Shown: positions 1-7,310 of the stretch, piece after piece | How the letters are laid out: the number at the start of each line of letters is the position of its first letter | Numbering within the stretch: position 1 is the stretch's first letter | NCBI RefSeq assembly: GCF_040654195.1 | Contig: NZ_JBFAHM010000004.1 | Coordinates: 186,001 to 250,000, forward strand | DNA length: 64,000 nt | Reading direction: 5' to 3' | Source: Hamadaea sp013361475 | Lineage (GTDB): Bacteria; Actinomycetota; Actinomycetes; Mycobacteriales; Micromonosporaceae | The notes under the pieces: generated by a model | What the model was told of the DNA's origin: nothing | Seen by the model: only the letters and a program-made list of their open reading frames with translations | Databases searched by the model: none | Program-made: the position numbers and the translations under genes

Positions 1-2
1 CC

Positions 3-740
3 CGCACCACCACCTACACGCTGACGGTCAACGGCCCGCCCGGATGCTCGCAGACCAACGCGACCGACGTGACGATCCCGGACAACACCACGGTCGAGTC
101 CCTGATCACGATCTCCGGCTGCACCGGCAACGCCGGCGCGGGCTCCACCGTCGAGGTGCACATCGTCCACACCTACATCGGTGACCTCGTCGTCTCCCTC
201 GTCGCCCCGGACGGCACCGTCTACACGCTGTCCAACCGGGCCGGCGGCTCGACCGACAACATCGACACCACCTACACCGTCAACCTGTCCAGCGAGGTCG
301 CCAACGGCACCTGGCGGCTACGCGTACAAGACGCCGCCAGCGCTGACACCGGCTACATCAACAGCTGGACGCTCAACCTCGGCGGATCGGCGCCGCCGGC
401 CTGCACCGGCACCAACGGCACCGACGTCACCATCCCCGACAACACCACGGTGAACAGCGCGATCACCATCGCCGGCTGCACCGGCAACGCCAGCTCGACC
501 TCCACCGTCGAGGTGCACATCGTGCACACCTACGTCGGTGACCTCGTCGTCTCGCTGGTCGCCCCGGACGGCTCGGTGTACGCCCTGCGCAACCGCACCG
601 GCGGGTCGGCCGACAACATCGACCAGACCTTCACCGTCAACCTGTCCACCGAGGTACGCAACGGCACCTGGAACCTGCGCGTACAAGACGCCGCCAGCGC
701 CGACACCGGCTACATCAACAGCTGGACGCTGACCCTCTGA
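3..740 (+). CDS. Secreted protein with tandem P (proprotein convertase) domains, 5' end missing
   Basis: The reading frame is open from base 3, so the start lies outside the window. About 20 residues ending in TYTLTVNG look like the end of a PKD or Ig-like domain. Two near-identical P/Homo-B domains of about 105 residues follow, each starting near TDVTIPDNTTV and ending near YINSWTLNL, with conserved HTYxGDLVVSLVAPDG and NGTWxLRVQD motifs. P domains are known as C-terminal beta-jelly-roll modules of secreted subtilisin-, trypsin- or thermolysin-type proteases, so the missing N-terminal part is probably a secreted protease; that is inference. The protein ends right after the second P domain and a strong hairpin follows. 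Confidence 0.8.
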   Translation, partial: RTTTYTLTVNGPPGCSQTNATDVTIPDNTTVESLITISGCTGNAGAGSTVEVHIVHTYIGDLVVSLVAPDGTVYTLSNRAGGSTDNIDTTYTVNLSSEVANGTWRLRVQDAASADTGYINSWTLNLGGSAPPACTGTNGTDVTIPDNTTVNSAITIAGCTGNASSTSTVEVHIVHTYVGDLVVSLVAPDGSVYALRNRTGGSADNIDQTFTVNLSTEVRNGTWNLRVQDAASADTGYINSWTLTL

Positions 741-750
741 TCACCCCCGG

Positions 751-785
751 GAAGCGGCGCCGGTCCTCGTGACCGGCGCCGCTTC
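751..785 (+). terminator. Hairpin terminator after the P-domain gene
   Basis: A perfect 15-bp stem (GAAGCGGCGCCGGTC and its complement) closes a 5-base loop, 10 bases after the stop at 740. There is no U-tract, as is usual for high-GC actinobacterial terminators. It also faces the end of the convergent zinc-ribbon gene, so it may serve both strands. Confidence 0.75.
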
Positions 786-815
786 GCATCATCTCCGGCG
801 CTGATCTCCGCGGCT

Positions 816-1067
816 TCAGGACCAGCGATCGCCCGTCTCCGCGTCCCACAGGTCGATGACGTCGCCCAGGAACTCGTGGACGTATCCGCAGTTGCCGCAG
901 ATCAGCCCGAGCGACGACCGGTTGGCCCAGGCCAGATCCAGGAACTCCATCACCGCCGTGTTGAGCTTGATACGCCGGCTGCTGAACAGCCCGCCTTGGC
1001 AGACGAGACACCGAAACAGGTTGCCGTTGATCGTCGCCGCCAGCGGCGCTCGCCCACCCGAAGTCAT
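816..1067 (-). CDS. Small zinc-ribbon protein
   Basis: This 83-residue protein has two Cys pairs, CLVC near residue 20 and CGNCGY near residue 57, spaced as in a zinc ribbon. The arrangement resembles the DUF2082/COG3478 group of predicted nucleic-acid-binding Zn-ribbon proteins; that assignment is by pattern only. No signal peptide or membrane segment is seen. It is convergent with the P-domain gene and lies next to a degenerate DUF222 remnant. Function is unknown. Confidence 0.6.
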   Translation of the reverse strand: MTSGGRAPLAATINGNLFRCLVCQGGLFSSRRIKLNTAVMEFLDLAWANRSSLGLICGNCGYVHEFLGDVIDLWDAETGDRWS

Positions 1068-1082
1068 CCTGACACCTTATGA

Positions 1083-1358
1083 ACGTGCCACCACTCGTCC
1101 GGCATCTTCTGTGCCGCCGAACGATCCGCCCACGATCGGCGCGACTTCACCCTCGTGCCCTACGGCGACGGCGAATACCGCGTACGCGGCGTGCTCGACG
1201 CGGAGATGGCCGCGATCGTCCGGACCGCTCTCGGCCCACTGTCCGCGCCCCGCAGGCCTGCTCCGACAGCAGCGGCCACATCCGTGTCCGGCGAGTGCGC
1301 CGGTGCCGGCGCGCCGAACGGGTACGGACGGGCCGCGTCTTGGAAGCGGCGCTTCTAA
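1083..1358 (+). pseudogene. Remnant of a DUF222 (13E12 repeat / HNH endonuclease) gene
   Basis: After an in-frame stop at 1080-1082, the frame reads about 55 residues that match the core of DUF222 proteins: AHDRRDFTLVPYGDG, then YRVRGVLDAEMAAIVRTAL and GPLSAP. Intact family members are 350-500 residues with a C-terminal HNH nuclease domain; here there is no start region before the match and, after the SAPRRPAP segment, the frame turns into low-complexity sequence and stops at 1356-1358. I read this as a decayed internal fragment of a multicopy actinobacterial family. The identification rests on the GVLDAE...AL...AP signature only. Confidence 0.5.
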
Positions 1359-1840
1359 ATGCGGTGGTAGCTCCAGCTGACCATCTCGCCGTCGTGGTAG
1401 GGCATCACGCCGTGGAACTGGCGCGGATCGTCGTCCAGCACCATCGGCAGCCACTCGTGATCGCTGGCCCACATCGGGATGCTGCGGATGGCGTCGACCG
1501 CGACCCATTCGAGGGTGCCCTCGTCCGGGCCGTCGTGCAGCTCGCCGGAGTAGGCATCGACCCGGAAGATGAAGCCGAGCCAGTCCTCGCCTTGTTTGCC
1601 GAAGCCCGGCCACAGCACCGTGCCGCGCAGCAGCAGCTCGTCGGCGATCAGGCCGGACTCCTCCTTGATCTCGCGGCGTACGCCGGTCACCACGTCCTCG
1701 GAGCGTTCGACCTTTCCGCCGAGCCCGACGTATTTGCCGAGGTGGACGTCGCCGGCCCGTTTGTTCCGGTGCAGCATGAGCACTCGCTGCCGATCCGGGG
1801 AGAGCACGTACGCCAGGGTCGCCAGCACCGGAGTCACCAT
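1355..1840 (-). CDS. Nudix hydrolase, MutT/NUDT1-like
   Basis: A 161-residue Nudix protein starting at ATG 1838-1840 (MVTPVLATLAYVL); the frame is open further upstream, but the fold begins here. A canonical Nudix box GX5EX7REUXEEXGU is seen as GKVERSE...RREIKEESGL. The preceding GKYVGLGGK and following DWLGFIFRVD stretches resemble the 8-oxo-dGTPase/NUDT1 branch that cleans oxidised nucleotide triphosphates; substrate is inferred. It is divergent from the next gene with a 55-base gap. Confidence 0.85.
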   Translation of the reverse strand: MVTPVLATLAYVLSPDRQRVLMLHRNKRAGDVHLGKYVGLGGKVERSEDVVTGVRREIKEESGLIADELLLRGTVLWPGFGKQGEDWLGFIFRVDAYSGELHDGPDEGTLEWVAVDAIRSIPMWASDHEWLPMVLDDDPRQFHGVMPYHDGEMVSWSYHRI

Positions 1841-1895
1841 GTCCCGAACCCTATCGTCCGGCGGAATCGTCAGACCTTCGCGGCACGATGGCGGG

Positions 1896-2519
1896 GTGTC
1901 GTTGCAGAACCGGGTGCTGCCGACCGGTGAGATCGTCCGGGATCCCGGGCGGGGACTGTTCACCGGCAATCGGGGCTGCCTGCACGGGGAGGATCGGGAG
2001 CTTGGGGTCTCCCGCTGGCGGTCGAAACTATGGATCTGCTGCGTGCTGGACTGGCGGGGCAGGCAACGCGAGGTGATGCCGCCCGGGCGGTGGACGGCGC
2101 TGTTCTTCCTCGACGAGGCGACCGCGTTCGCCGCCGGGCATCGGCCGTGCGCGTACTGCCGACGCCGGGACTTCCTGGCGTACGCCGAAGCCTGGCGTTG
2201 TGCATACCAGTTGACGGAAAGGCCGAGAGCCGCGGAGATGGACGCGCGTCTGCACAGTCAGCGAGTCGAACCGCGGACCCGGCGGCAGCGCACGAGCCGC
2301 GCGCTGTTCGCGGACCTGCCGGACAGCACGATGATCCGCCTGGCCGGGCCGGCGCTCAAGCTCGGCGGGCTGGCGTTGCCCTGGTCGTTCGCCGGATATG
2401 GTGAGCCCGTGCCTGCCGGGGGCGAGGTCGAGGTGCTGACGCCGCCCGCGACCGTGGCGGTCCTAGCGGCGGGCTATCGTCCCGTGCTGCACCCGACCGC
2501 GCTCAGGCAAGGCCTTTGA
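1896..2519 (+). CDS. Conserved protein of unknown function with HRPCAYCRR motif
   Basis: Start chosen at GTG 1896 (VSLQNRVLPTGEIV), because conserved-looking sequence starts at once. The 207-residue product has DPGRGLFTGNRGCLH, PGRWTALFFLDEATAFAAGHRPCAYCRRR and a basic segment around residues 115-130 (EPRTRRQRTSR). I recall this layout from conserved hypothetical proteins in actinobacteria and rhizobia, but no function is known to me. The HRPCxxC pair could bind metal. No signal peptide. The last 17 bases overlap the convergent DUF1992 gene. Confidence 0.6.
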   Translation: MSLQNRVLPTGEIVRDPGRGLFTGNRGCLHGEDRELGVSRWRSKLWICCVLDWRGRQREVMPPGRWTALFFLDEATAFAAGHRPCAYCRRRDFLAYAEAWRCAYQLTERPRAAEMDARLHSQRVEPRTRRQRTSRALFADLPDSTMIRLAGPALKLGGLALPWSFAGYGEPVPAGGEVEVLTPPATVAVLAAGYRPVLHPTALRQGL

Positions 2520-2892
2520 GCCGACGCCACTCGCGGACGACCTCGTCGACGTCGATCCGGTCGATCACCACCGGCGGACCGTCGACCAGACCGCGATTGG
2601 CCTGCGCGATGCGGTCGTTGAGGTCGGCGACCATCTGCCGGACCGTCTGCTCGGAGTTCTTCTTGACCGCCTCGTCGAGGATGTCCTCGGCCGCCTTGCG
2701 GATCTTCAACGAGGTCGGTGCGAGGCCGCCGAGATTCTCCCGGGCGACCATGCTCTTGAGCCACCAGTCTTCGTCGTAGTGCTCGCCCGCGCCGGGAAGC
2801 GGCTTGCCGGTGCCGGGCAGATCGTCGAAGTCGCCCCGTTCCTGGGCCTCACGGATCTGCCGGTCGATGCGCGATTCGTACCAGGTCCCCAT
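2503..2892 (-). CDS. DUF1992 (DnaJ homologue subfamily C28 conserved domain) protein
   Basis: The 129-residue protein matches the DUF1992 pattern along its length: ESRIDRQIREAQERGDFDDLPGTGKPLP at residues 6-33, DEDWWLKSMVARENL, then a helical C-terminal half with DLNDRIAQANRG. Family members include bacterial YhdN-like proteins and the conserved part of human DNAJC28; their biochemical role is not established. Cytosolic. It is convergent with the preceding gene and divergent from the TrmH gene. Confidence 0.85.
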   Translation of the reverse strand: MGTWYESRIDRQIREAQERGDFDDLPGTGKPLPGAGEHYDEDWWLKSMVARENLGGLAPTSLKIRKAAEDILDEAVKKNSEQTVRQMVADLNDRIAQANRGLVDGPPVVIDRIDVDEVVREWRRLKGLA

Positions 2893-2945
2893 GGTCCGAC
2901 GATACCCGCCGCGATCTTCGCAGCTCGGCGCGGGATGATGAGCGG

Positions 2946-3749
2946 GTGCCGGATCTGCGCATCACCAGCCGCAACGCCCGCTTCCAGCAGTGGTCGGCGT
3001 TGCTGACCAACCGCACCAAACGCCACCGGGCGGGTGAGTTCCTCGTCCAGGGCGTCCGCCCGATCTCGCAGGCCATCGAGCACGGCTGGGCGGTGCGTGC
3101 CCTGGTCTACGACCTCGACGCGCAGCTCTCGCACTGGGCCACCGACCTGCTCGACACGGTACGCGCGCCGGCCGTCGCCATGGCGCCCGAACTGCTCGCC
3201 GAGTTGGGCGGCAAAGAGGACGACGCGCCCGAGCTGATCGCGGTCGTGGCCCAGCGGCCGGACGACTTCCGGCGTATCCAGCCGGCGCCCGGCCGCCCGG
3301 CCGTCGTCTTCGACCGACCCACCAGCCCCGGCAACATCGGCACGCTGATCCGGTCGGCCGACGCGTTCGGGGCGGCCGGGGTGATCGTCACCGGGCACGC
3401 CGCTGATCCGTACGATCCGAAGGCGGTGCGGGCCAGCACCGGATCGTTCTTCGCGGTGCCGGTCGTCCGGGCGCCGTCGCATCGCGAGGTGCTCGAGTGG
3501 GCGGCGTCCCAATCGCTCGCGGTGGCCGGAACGGATGAGACCGGCGACGTCGACGTGGCCGAGTACGGGTACGAACAGCCCACGCTGCTGGTCATCGGCA
3601 ACGAGACAGCCGGGATGAGCGCCGGGTGGCGCGAGGCGTGCGACACCGTGCTCAGCATTCCCATGATCGGCGCGGCCAGTTCGCTCAACGCCGCGACCGC
3701 CGGTTCGATCGCGTTGTACGAGGCGGCCCGCGCCCGGTCCCGTTCTTGA
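2946..3749 (+). CDS. TrmH/SpoU family RNA 2'-O-methyltransferase
   Basis: GTG start at 2946. The 267-residue SPOUT methyltransferase has an N-terminal RNA-binding part (about residues 1-110) and the three SPOUT knot motifs: RPTSPGNIGTLIRSADAFGA near residue 125, LVIGNETAGMS near 215-224 and SIPMIGAASSLNAATAGSIALYE at 235-260. These bind S-adenosylmethionine in a trefoil knot and methylate a ribose 2'-OH of rRNA or tRNA; the target here cannot be told. Its stop overlaps the -35 box of the next promoter. Confidence 0.88.
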   Translation: MPDLRITSRNARFQQWSALLTNRTKRHRAGEFLVQGVRPISQAIEHGWAVRALVYDLDAQLSHWATDLLDTVRAPAVAMAPELLAELGGKEDDAPELIAVVAQRPDDFRRIQPAPGRPAVVFDRPTSPGNIGTLIRSADAFGAAGVIVTGHAADPYDPKAVRASTGSFFAVPVVRAPSHREVLEWAASQSLAVAGTDETGDVDVAEYGYEQPTLLVIGNETAGMSAGWREACDTVLSIPMIGAASSLNAATAGSIALYEAARARSRS

Positions 3750-3774
3750 CTCGTTCGAACTACTGTTCGATAAT
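3746..3774 (+). promoter_or_regulatory. Sigma-70-type promoter with embedded LexA (SOS) box
   Basis: A -35 box TTGACT (3746-3751), 17-bp spacer and -10 box GATAAT (3769-3774) enclose TCGAACTACTGTTCGA (3755-3770), a perfect match to the actinobacterial LexA box TCGAAC-N4-GTTCGA. The start point predicted from the -10 falls at about 3781-3782, the A of an ATG, so the transcript is probably leaderless. LexA bound here would cover the spacer and -10. Confidence 0.8.
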
Positions 3775-3781
3775 GGTGGCC

Positions 3782-4021
3782 ATGGAGCTGGTGGAGCACT
3801 GGTGGAACGGGGGTGCCGGCGGGCACCGCGAAGACGTCATCGTGCGGCGAGGCCCGGAGGGCACGCACGAAGTGGAGCTGCGCGTCGGCGCACGCTCGAT
3901 CAAGCGCGAATACCGGACGCGCGACGAGGCCAAGACCATCTCCGACGGCCTGCGGGCGGTCGGGGTCTGGCTGGACCTGACTCGGCTACGCTCGTTCGCC
4001 GGGCAGGCCGTGGCGCGGTGA
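3782..4021 (+). CDS. Small protein of unknown function, predicted SOS-regulated
   Basis: The 79-residue product starts MELVEHWWNGGAGG and has a basic, charged middle (REDVIVRRGPEGTHEVELRVG, in two parts around residue 20-36) and KREYRTRDEAKTISDGLRAV. An alternative in-frame ATG at 3773 lies inside the -10 box, so 3782 is preferred. I do not recognise a domain. The LexA box just upstream suggests DNA-damage induction. Its stop overlaps the start of the Nudix gene by GTGA, so the two are co-translated. Confidence 0.7.
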   Translation: MELVEHWWNGGAGGHREDVIVRRGPEGTHEVELRVGARSIKREYRTRDEAKTISDGLRAVGVWLDLTRLRSFAGQAVAR

Positions 4022-4479
4022 CTCAGCACGCCGGGACCGAACGGGAGCCCGCGATCATCGCCGTCCACGCCGTCCTGCGGCGAGGCGACCAGGTGCTGCT
4101 CGGGCTGCGGCAGGGCACCGGCTGGTCCGACGGTCACTGGCACCTTCCGTCAGGCCACGTCGAGCGGGAGTCGTCGCTCGCGGCACTCGTCCGGGAGTCC
4201 TGGGAGGAGCTGGGCGTCGTCGTCGACCCGGCCGCGACGCGGCTCGTCCACGTGCTGCACCACTGGGGCGCGCCGAGTCGCGTCAATCTGTTCTTCGAGG
4301 TCGGCGGGTGGGACGGCGAGCCCGTCAACGCCGAGCCCGACAAATGCGCCGCCGTCGGGTGGTTCGACCTCGATCGGCTACCTCCGGTGACAGTGGCCTA
4401 CGCGGCCCAAGCGCTGGCCCGCTATCGCCAGGGCGTCGCGTACAGCGAGTTCGGATTCGCCTCGGAGCGCGTCCGCTAA
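4018..4479 (+). CDS. Nudix hydrolase, second gene of the SOS-controlled operon
   Basis: GTG start at 4018 overlapping the stop of the small gene (GTGA), which implies translational coupling. The 153-residue protein has the Nudix fold with LPSGHVER and VRESWEELGV; relative to the canonical box the loop after GHVER is one residue short (Gx4E rather than Gx5E), while ExREUxEE spacing is kept. Substrate is unknown; neighbours of this type hydrolyse nucleoside diphosphate derivatives. Being behind a LexA box, it could sanitise nucleotide pools during DNA damage, which is inference. Confidence 0.8.
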   Translation: MTQHAGTEREPAIIAVHAVLRRGDQVLLGLRQGTGWSDGHWHLPSGHVERESSLAALVRESWEELGVVVDPAATRLVHVLHHWGAPSRVNLFFEVGGWDGEPVNAEPDKCAAVGWFDLDRLPPVTVAYAAQALARYRQGVAYSEFGFASERVR

Positions 4480-4490
4480 GCTCCTCGCCC

Positions 4491-5306
4491 ATGACGGCGG
4501 CGGCGATCTTCGACCAGCAGGAACGACGGCAGTGGCGCGACCGCGCCGAGGCGTACGCGGACAGCTTCGCGCACTTGTGCGGGCACACCGCGGCGGCATT
4601 GCTCGACGCGGTCGCCGTCCGGCCGGGTGATCGCCTGCTCGACGCCGGCACTGGGACGGGCACGGTCGCCGCGCTGGCCGTCACACGTGGCGCCGCCGTC
4701 TCCGCCGTCGACGCGGAGCCTTCCATGGTCGCGTACGCCCGCGAACGGGTGCCCTCCGCGCAGGTAGTCGAGGCGACTCTTCCGGAGCTGCCATTCGAGG
4801 ACGGTGCCTTCGACCGCGTGGTCGCGAACTTCGTCCTCAACCACGTCGGCGATCCCCGCGCGGCCGCGGCCGAACTGCGTCGCGTCACCCGGCCCGGCGG
4901 ACGGATCGCCGTGACGATCTGGCCCTACCCCCAGCCGCCACTGCAGCGCCTCTGGGCCGACGCCGTCGAGGTCCCCGGACTGGTCCGCCCGGCCGAGCGA
5001 GTCACGGTCGTGCCCGAACTCGACTTTCCCCGCACCGTCGCCGGCCTCGCGGCCTTGCTGAGGGAAGCCGGGCTGGACCAAGTCGGCTGCGATGTCGTCG
5101 CGTGGGAGCACATCACCGACGCTGAGGACTGGTGGAGCGGACCGGCCAACGGCATCGCCTCGATCGGGCAACTCGTGGTCGCGCAGACGCCCGAGGTGGT
5201 CGAAAGAATTCGCGCTCGCTACCTGGACCTGGCGTCGGCGTACCGGCGTGCGGACGGGCTGCTCGCATTGCCGACTGCTGGCCTGATCGGCGTCGGCACC
5301 GCCTGA
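4491..5306 (+). CDS. Class I SAM-dependent methyltransferase
   Basis: ATG 4491, 12 bases after the Nudix gene. The 271-residue protein carries motif I LLDAGTGTGTVA (residues 49-60), the acidic SAM-ribose residue in AVDAEPSM, and the later DRVVANFVLNHV and RVTRPGGRIAVTIW stretches of UbiE/Methyltransf_11-type enzymes. Substrate unknown. Same strand and close spacing to the SOS operon, so read-through is possible. Confidence 0.85.
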   Translation: MTAAAIFDQQERRQWRDRAEAYADSFAHLCGHTAAALLDAVAVRPGDRLLDAGTGTGTVAALAVTRGAAVSAVDAEPSMVAYARERVPSAQVVEATLPELPFEDGAFDRVVANFVLNHVGDPRAAAAELRRVTRPGGRIAVTIWPYPQPPLQRLWADAVEVPGLVRPAERVTVVPELDFPRTVAGLAALLREAGLDQVGCDVVAWEHITDAEDWWSGPANGIASIGQLVVAQTPEVVERIRARYLDLASAYRRADGLLALPTAGLIGVGTA

Positions 5307-5326
5307 CGCCGCATCGCAGCTGCCAG

Positions 5327-5434
5327 AGAACGCCCGGCATCGCGGGAACGCCCAGCATCGCGGGAACGCCCAGCATCGCGGGAACGCCCAGCATCGCGGG
5401 AACGCCCAGCATCGCGGGAACGCCCAGCATCAGA
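5327..5434. repeat. 18-bp tandem repeat, six units
   Basis: The unit GGAACGCCCAGCATCGCG is repeated head to tail. Units 2-5 (5345-5416) are identical, unit 1 differs at two positions and unit 6 diverges at its last bases. There are no unique spacers, so this is not a CRISPR array. Confidence 0.95.
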
Positions 5435-5521
5435 CCGCCGCTAGAACGGGCATCGCCGTAGGAAGCGCCCACCGGTTCCCGGCCCACCGCGATCGGGCAA
5501 GCTCCACCGAGTGGGCAGCGA

Positions 5522-5574
5522 GTGGAACGCTATGCACCTTACGGTGGGCCGGAAAGGTACACCATGTTCCACCG
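5522..5574. repeat. Imperfect inverted repeat, copy 1 of a dispersed element
   Basis: Arms starting GTGGAAC (5522) and ending GTTCCAC (near 5573) pair imperfectly around an 11-base centre. The left arm GTGGAACGCTATGCACCTTA matches the complement of the right arm of the element at 25771-25825 in all but two of 20 bases. Confidence 0.6.
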
Positions 5575-5679
5575 AAGTCCTGTCGCTGGGCCGCCCGGCC
5601 AGACGCGCGAGAACCGCGCGAACCGCGAGGCACTCGGCAACCGCGAGACGCGCGAGCGGTCCAGCGATGCCGGAGGTGA

Positions 5680-6126
5680 TCAAGCGGGCGGCACCGGGCG
5701 CTCGAAGAAGCTTTCCAGCACCACGACGGTCTGCGTACTGGTGACGCCGTCCACGGCGAAGAGCCGGCGCAGCACGCCCTGCAGCTCCTCCGTCGTCCGC
5801 GTACGCACCTTGACCATGAGCGACGCCGCCCCGGCGACGACGTGCGCCTCCAGGATCTCCGGGATGGCGGCGAGCGCCTCCTTCGTGTCGCCCATCCAGG
5901 CATTGCCGTCGACCATCACGTACGCGAGAACTCCGCGCCCGACGGCGGCCGCGTCGACGTCCACAGTGGTCCGCCGGATGACCCCGCGCTCGCGGAGCTT
6001 CCGGACCCGGTCGTGCGTGGCGGCGGCGGACAGCCCGACGGCCTGCCCGAGAGCGGCGTACGCCGATGTCGCGTCCCGCTGCAGTTCCGCCAGCAACGCA
6101 CGGTCGACGTCATCCAGATCACTCAC
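5680..6126 (-). CDS. Lrp/AsnC family transcriptional regulator
   Basis: The 148-residue protein has an N-terminal HTH (LDDVDRALLAELQRDATSAYA, in two halves over residues 4-24, with recognition helix near SAAATHDRVRKL) and a C-terminal RAM/AsnC ligand-binding domain (residues 65-140). Such proteins sense amino acids or related small molecules and bind DNA as oligomers. It is divergent from the gluconolactonase gene with a 69-base gap, so that gene is the likely target. Confidence 0.88.
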   Translation of the reverse strand: MSDLDDVDRALLAELQRDATSAYAALGQAVGLSAAATHDRVRKLRERGVIRRTTVDVDAAAVGRGVLAYVMVDGNAWMGDTKEALAAIPEILEAHVVAGAASLMVKVRTRTTEELQGVLRRLFAVDGVTSTQTVVVLESFFERPVPPA

Positions 6127-6142
6127 GGGTTGACCGTACCAG

Positions 6143-6170
6143 ATTCGGCATGCATAGGATATTCCCGAAT
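6143..6170. promoter_or_regulatory. Candidate Lrp operator
   Basis: ATTCGG (6143-6148) and CCGAAT (6165-6170) form an inverted repeat with a 16-base AT-rich centre in the divergent lrp/SMP-30 promoter region. The spacing is compatible with an Lrp dimer site, but the call is by position and symmetry only. Confidence 0.35.
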
Positions 6171-6195
6171 GTCATACAGACAGGAGCGAGGAACC

Positions 6196-7104
6196 ATGGA
6201 GTCGAACGGCACGGACACGATCCCGGCCCGATTCGAGAAGCTGGACGAGCGGTTCCGCTGGTGCGACGGCGACTACGAGGTACGCCGCCTGTTCACCGGC
6301 GCCCGCAAGACGGAGGGGCCGGCGTACTTCCCGGCGGGGCGATACCTCGTGTTCAGCGACATCCCCAACGACCGGCTGCTGCGCTACGACGAGCTCACCG
6401 GAGCGGTCGGCGTCTTCCGCCCCACCTCCGGGTACGCCAACGGCAACACCGTCGATCGCGAAGGCCGCCTGATCACCTGCGAGCAGGGCAATCGCCGGGT
6501 CACCCGGACCGAGCACGACGGCACCGTCACGGTCCTGGCCGACAGGTACCAGGGCAAGCGTCTCAACAGCCCCAACGACGTCGTCGTCCATGCGGACGGC
6601 TCGATCTGGTTCACCGATCCGAGCTACGGCATCGACTCGGATTACGAGGGAAACCAGGCGGAGTCCGAATTGGACGGCTGCTTCGTCTTCCGGCTCGACC
6701 CGTCGGGCGAGCTGACCGTGGTCGCCGACGACTTCTGCCGCCCGAACGGGCTGGCCTTCTCGCCCGACTTCCAGCGGCTCTTCATCGCCGACACCCGCCA
6801 GGAACCGAGCCACATCCGCGTCTTCGAGGTGACCGCCGACGGCCGCCTCGCCGGTGGCGCCATCCACGCGACCTGCACCTTCGGGCGGTTCGACGGGCTG
6901 CGGCTCGACACCGAAGGCCGGATCTGGGCGGCCGCCTGGGACGGCGTCCACTGCTTCGCCCCCGACGGCGACCTGATCGGCAAGCTGCTCCTGCCGGAGT
7001 CGGTGTCCAACCTGGCCTTCGCCGGGCCGAAGCGCAACCAGCTCTACATCACCGCGGCGACGTCGCTCTATTCCCTTCGCGTCACCTTCAACGGCGCCCG
7101 CTGA
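6196..7104 (+). CDS. SMP-30/gluconolactonase-type hydrolase
   Basis: ATG 6196 with AGGAG nine bases upstream. The 302-residue protein shows the SMP-30/LRE beta-propeller pattern: TEGPAYFPAGRYLVFSDI near residue 38, the NSPNDVVVHADGSIWFTDPSYG metal-site region near 118-140, and CRPNGLAFSPD near 180. Family enzymes open sugar lactones (for example D-glucono-1,5-lactone) using a divalent metal bound by Glu, Asn and Asp. No signal peptide, so cytosolic. A long hairpin follows 8 bases after the stop. Confidence 0.88.
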   Translation: MESNGTDTIPARFEKLDERFRWCDGDYEVRRLFTGARKTEGPAYFPAGRYLVFSDIPNDRLLRYDELTGAVGVFRPTSGYANGNTVDREGRLITCEQGNRRVTRTEHDGTVTVLADRYQGKRLNSPNDVVVHADGSIWFTDPSYGIDSDYEGNQAESELDGCFVFRLDPSGELTVVADDFCRPNGLAFSPDFQRLFIADTRQEPSHIRVFEVTADGRLAGGAIHATCTFGRFDGLRLDTEGRIWAAAWDGVHCFAPDGDLIGKLLLPESVSNLAFAGPKRNQLYITAATSLYSLRVTFNGAR

Positions 7105-7111
7105 AAGGGCG

Positions 7112-7170
7112 CTGGATCAGGGATCTCGGCCGAATCATGGCCCAAGATTCGACCCAGATCCCTGATCCAG
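7112..7170 (+). repeat. Long hairpin element upstream of the cellulase (copy 1)
   Basis: Arms of 25 bp starting CTGGATCAGGGATCT pair with two mismatches around the 9-base loop ATGGCCCAA. It follows the SMP-30 stop by 7 bases and probably acts as a terminator. A close relative lies after the cellulase at 10204-10258. Confidence 0.85.
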
Positions 7171-7287
7171 CACAAAAGGCGGGCAGCGCGAAACGCGGGC
7201 AGCGGGAAACGCGAGAGGGCAAGCGCAAAAGTCGGGGGTCGGCGCGAAAGGCGAGGCGGCGACCCATGGATATCCGTGATCTGTGGC

Positions 7288-7293
7288 TATAAA
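7288..7293 (+). promoter_or_regulatory. Probable -10 box of the cellulase promoter
   Basis: TATAAA is the best -10 match before the cellulase and sits 18 bases before the CelR/CebR operator. No good -35 hexamer is visible, so an activator or another sigma factor may be involved. Confidence 0.4.
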
Positions 7294-7310
7294 ATTCACA
7301 CTGCCCAATG

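Larger units (their letters stand above)
5307..5679. other. Non-coding convergent interval with two repeat elements
   Basis: No credible gene is present between the methyltransferase and the Lrp gene. The interval holds an 18-bp tandem repeat (5327-5434) and an imperfect inverted repeat (5522-5574) that recurs near 25.8 kb. The short frames across the tandem repeat encode only hexapeptide repeats (LGVPAM) and are not supported as genes. Confidence 0.6.

Noticed and set aside
5327..5434. Possible CRISPR array
   Set aside because: Units are contiguous 18-mers without spacers and there are no cas genes nearby.
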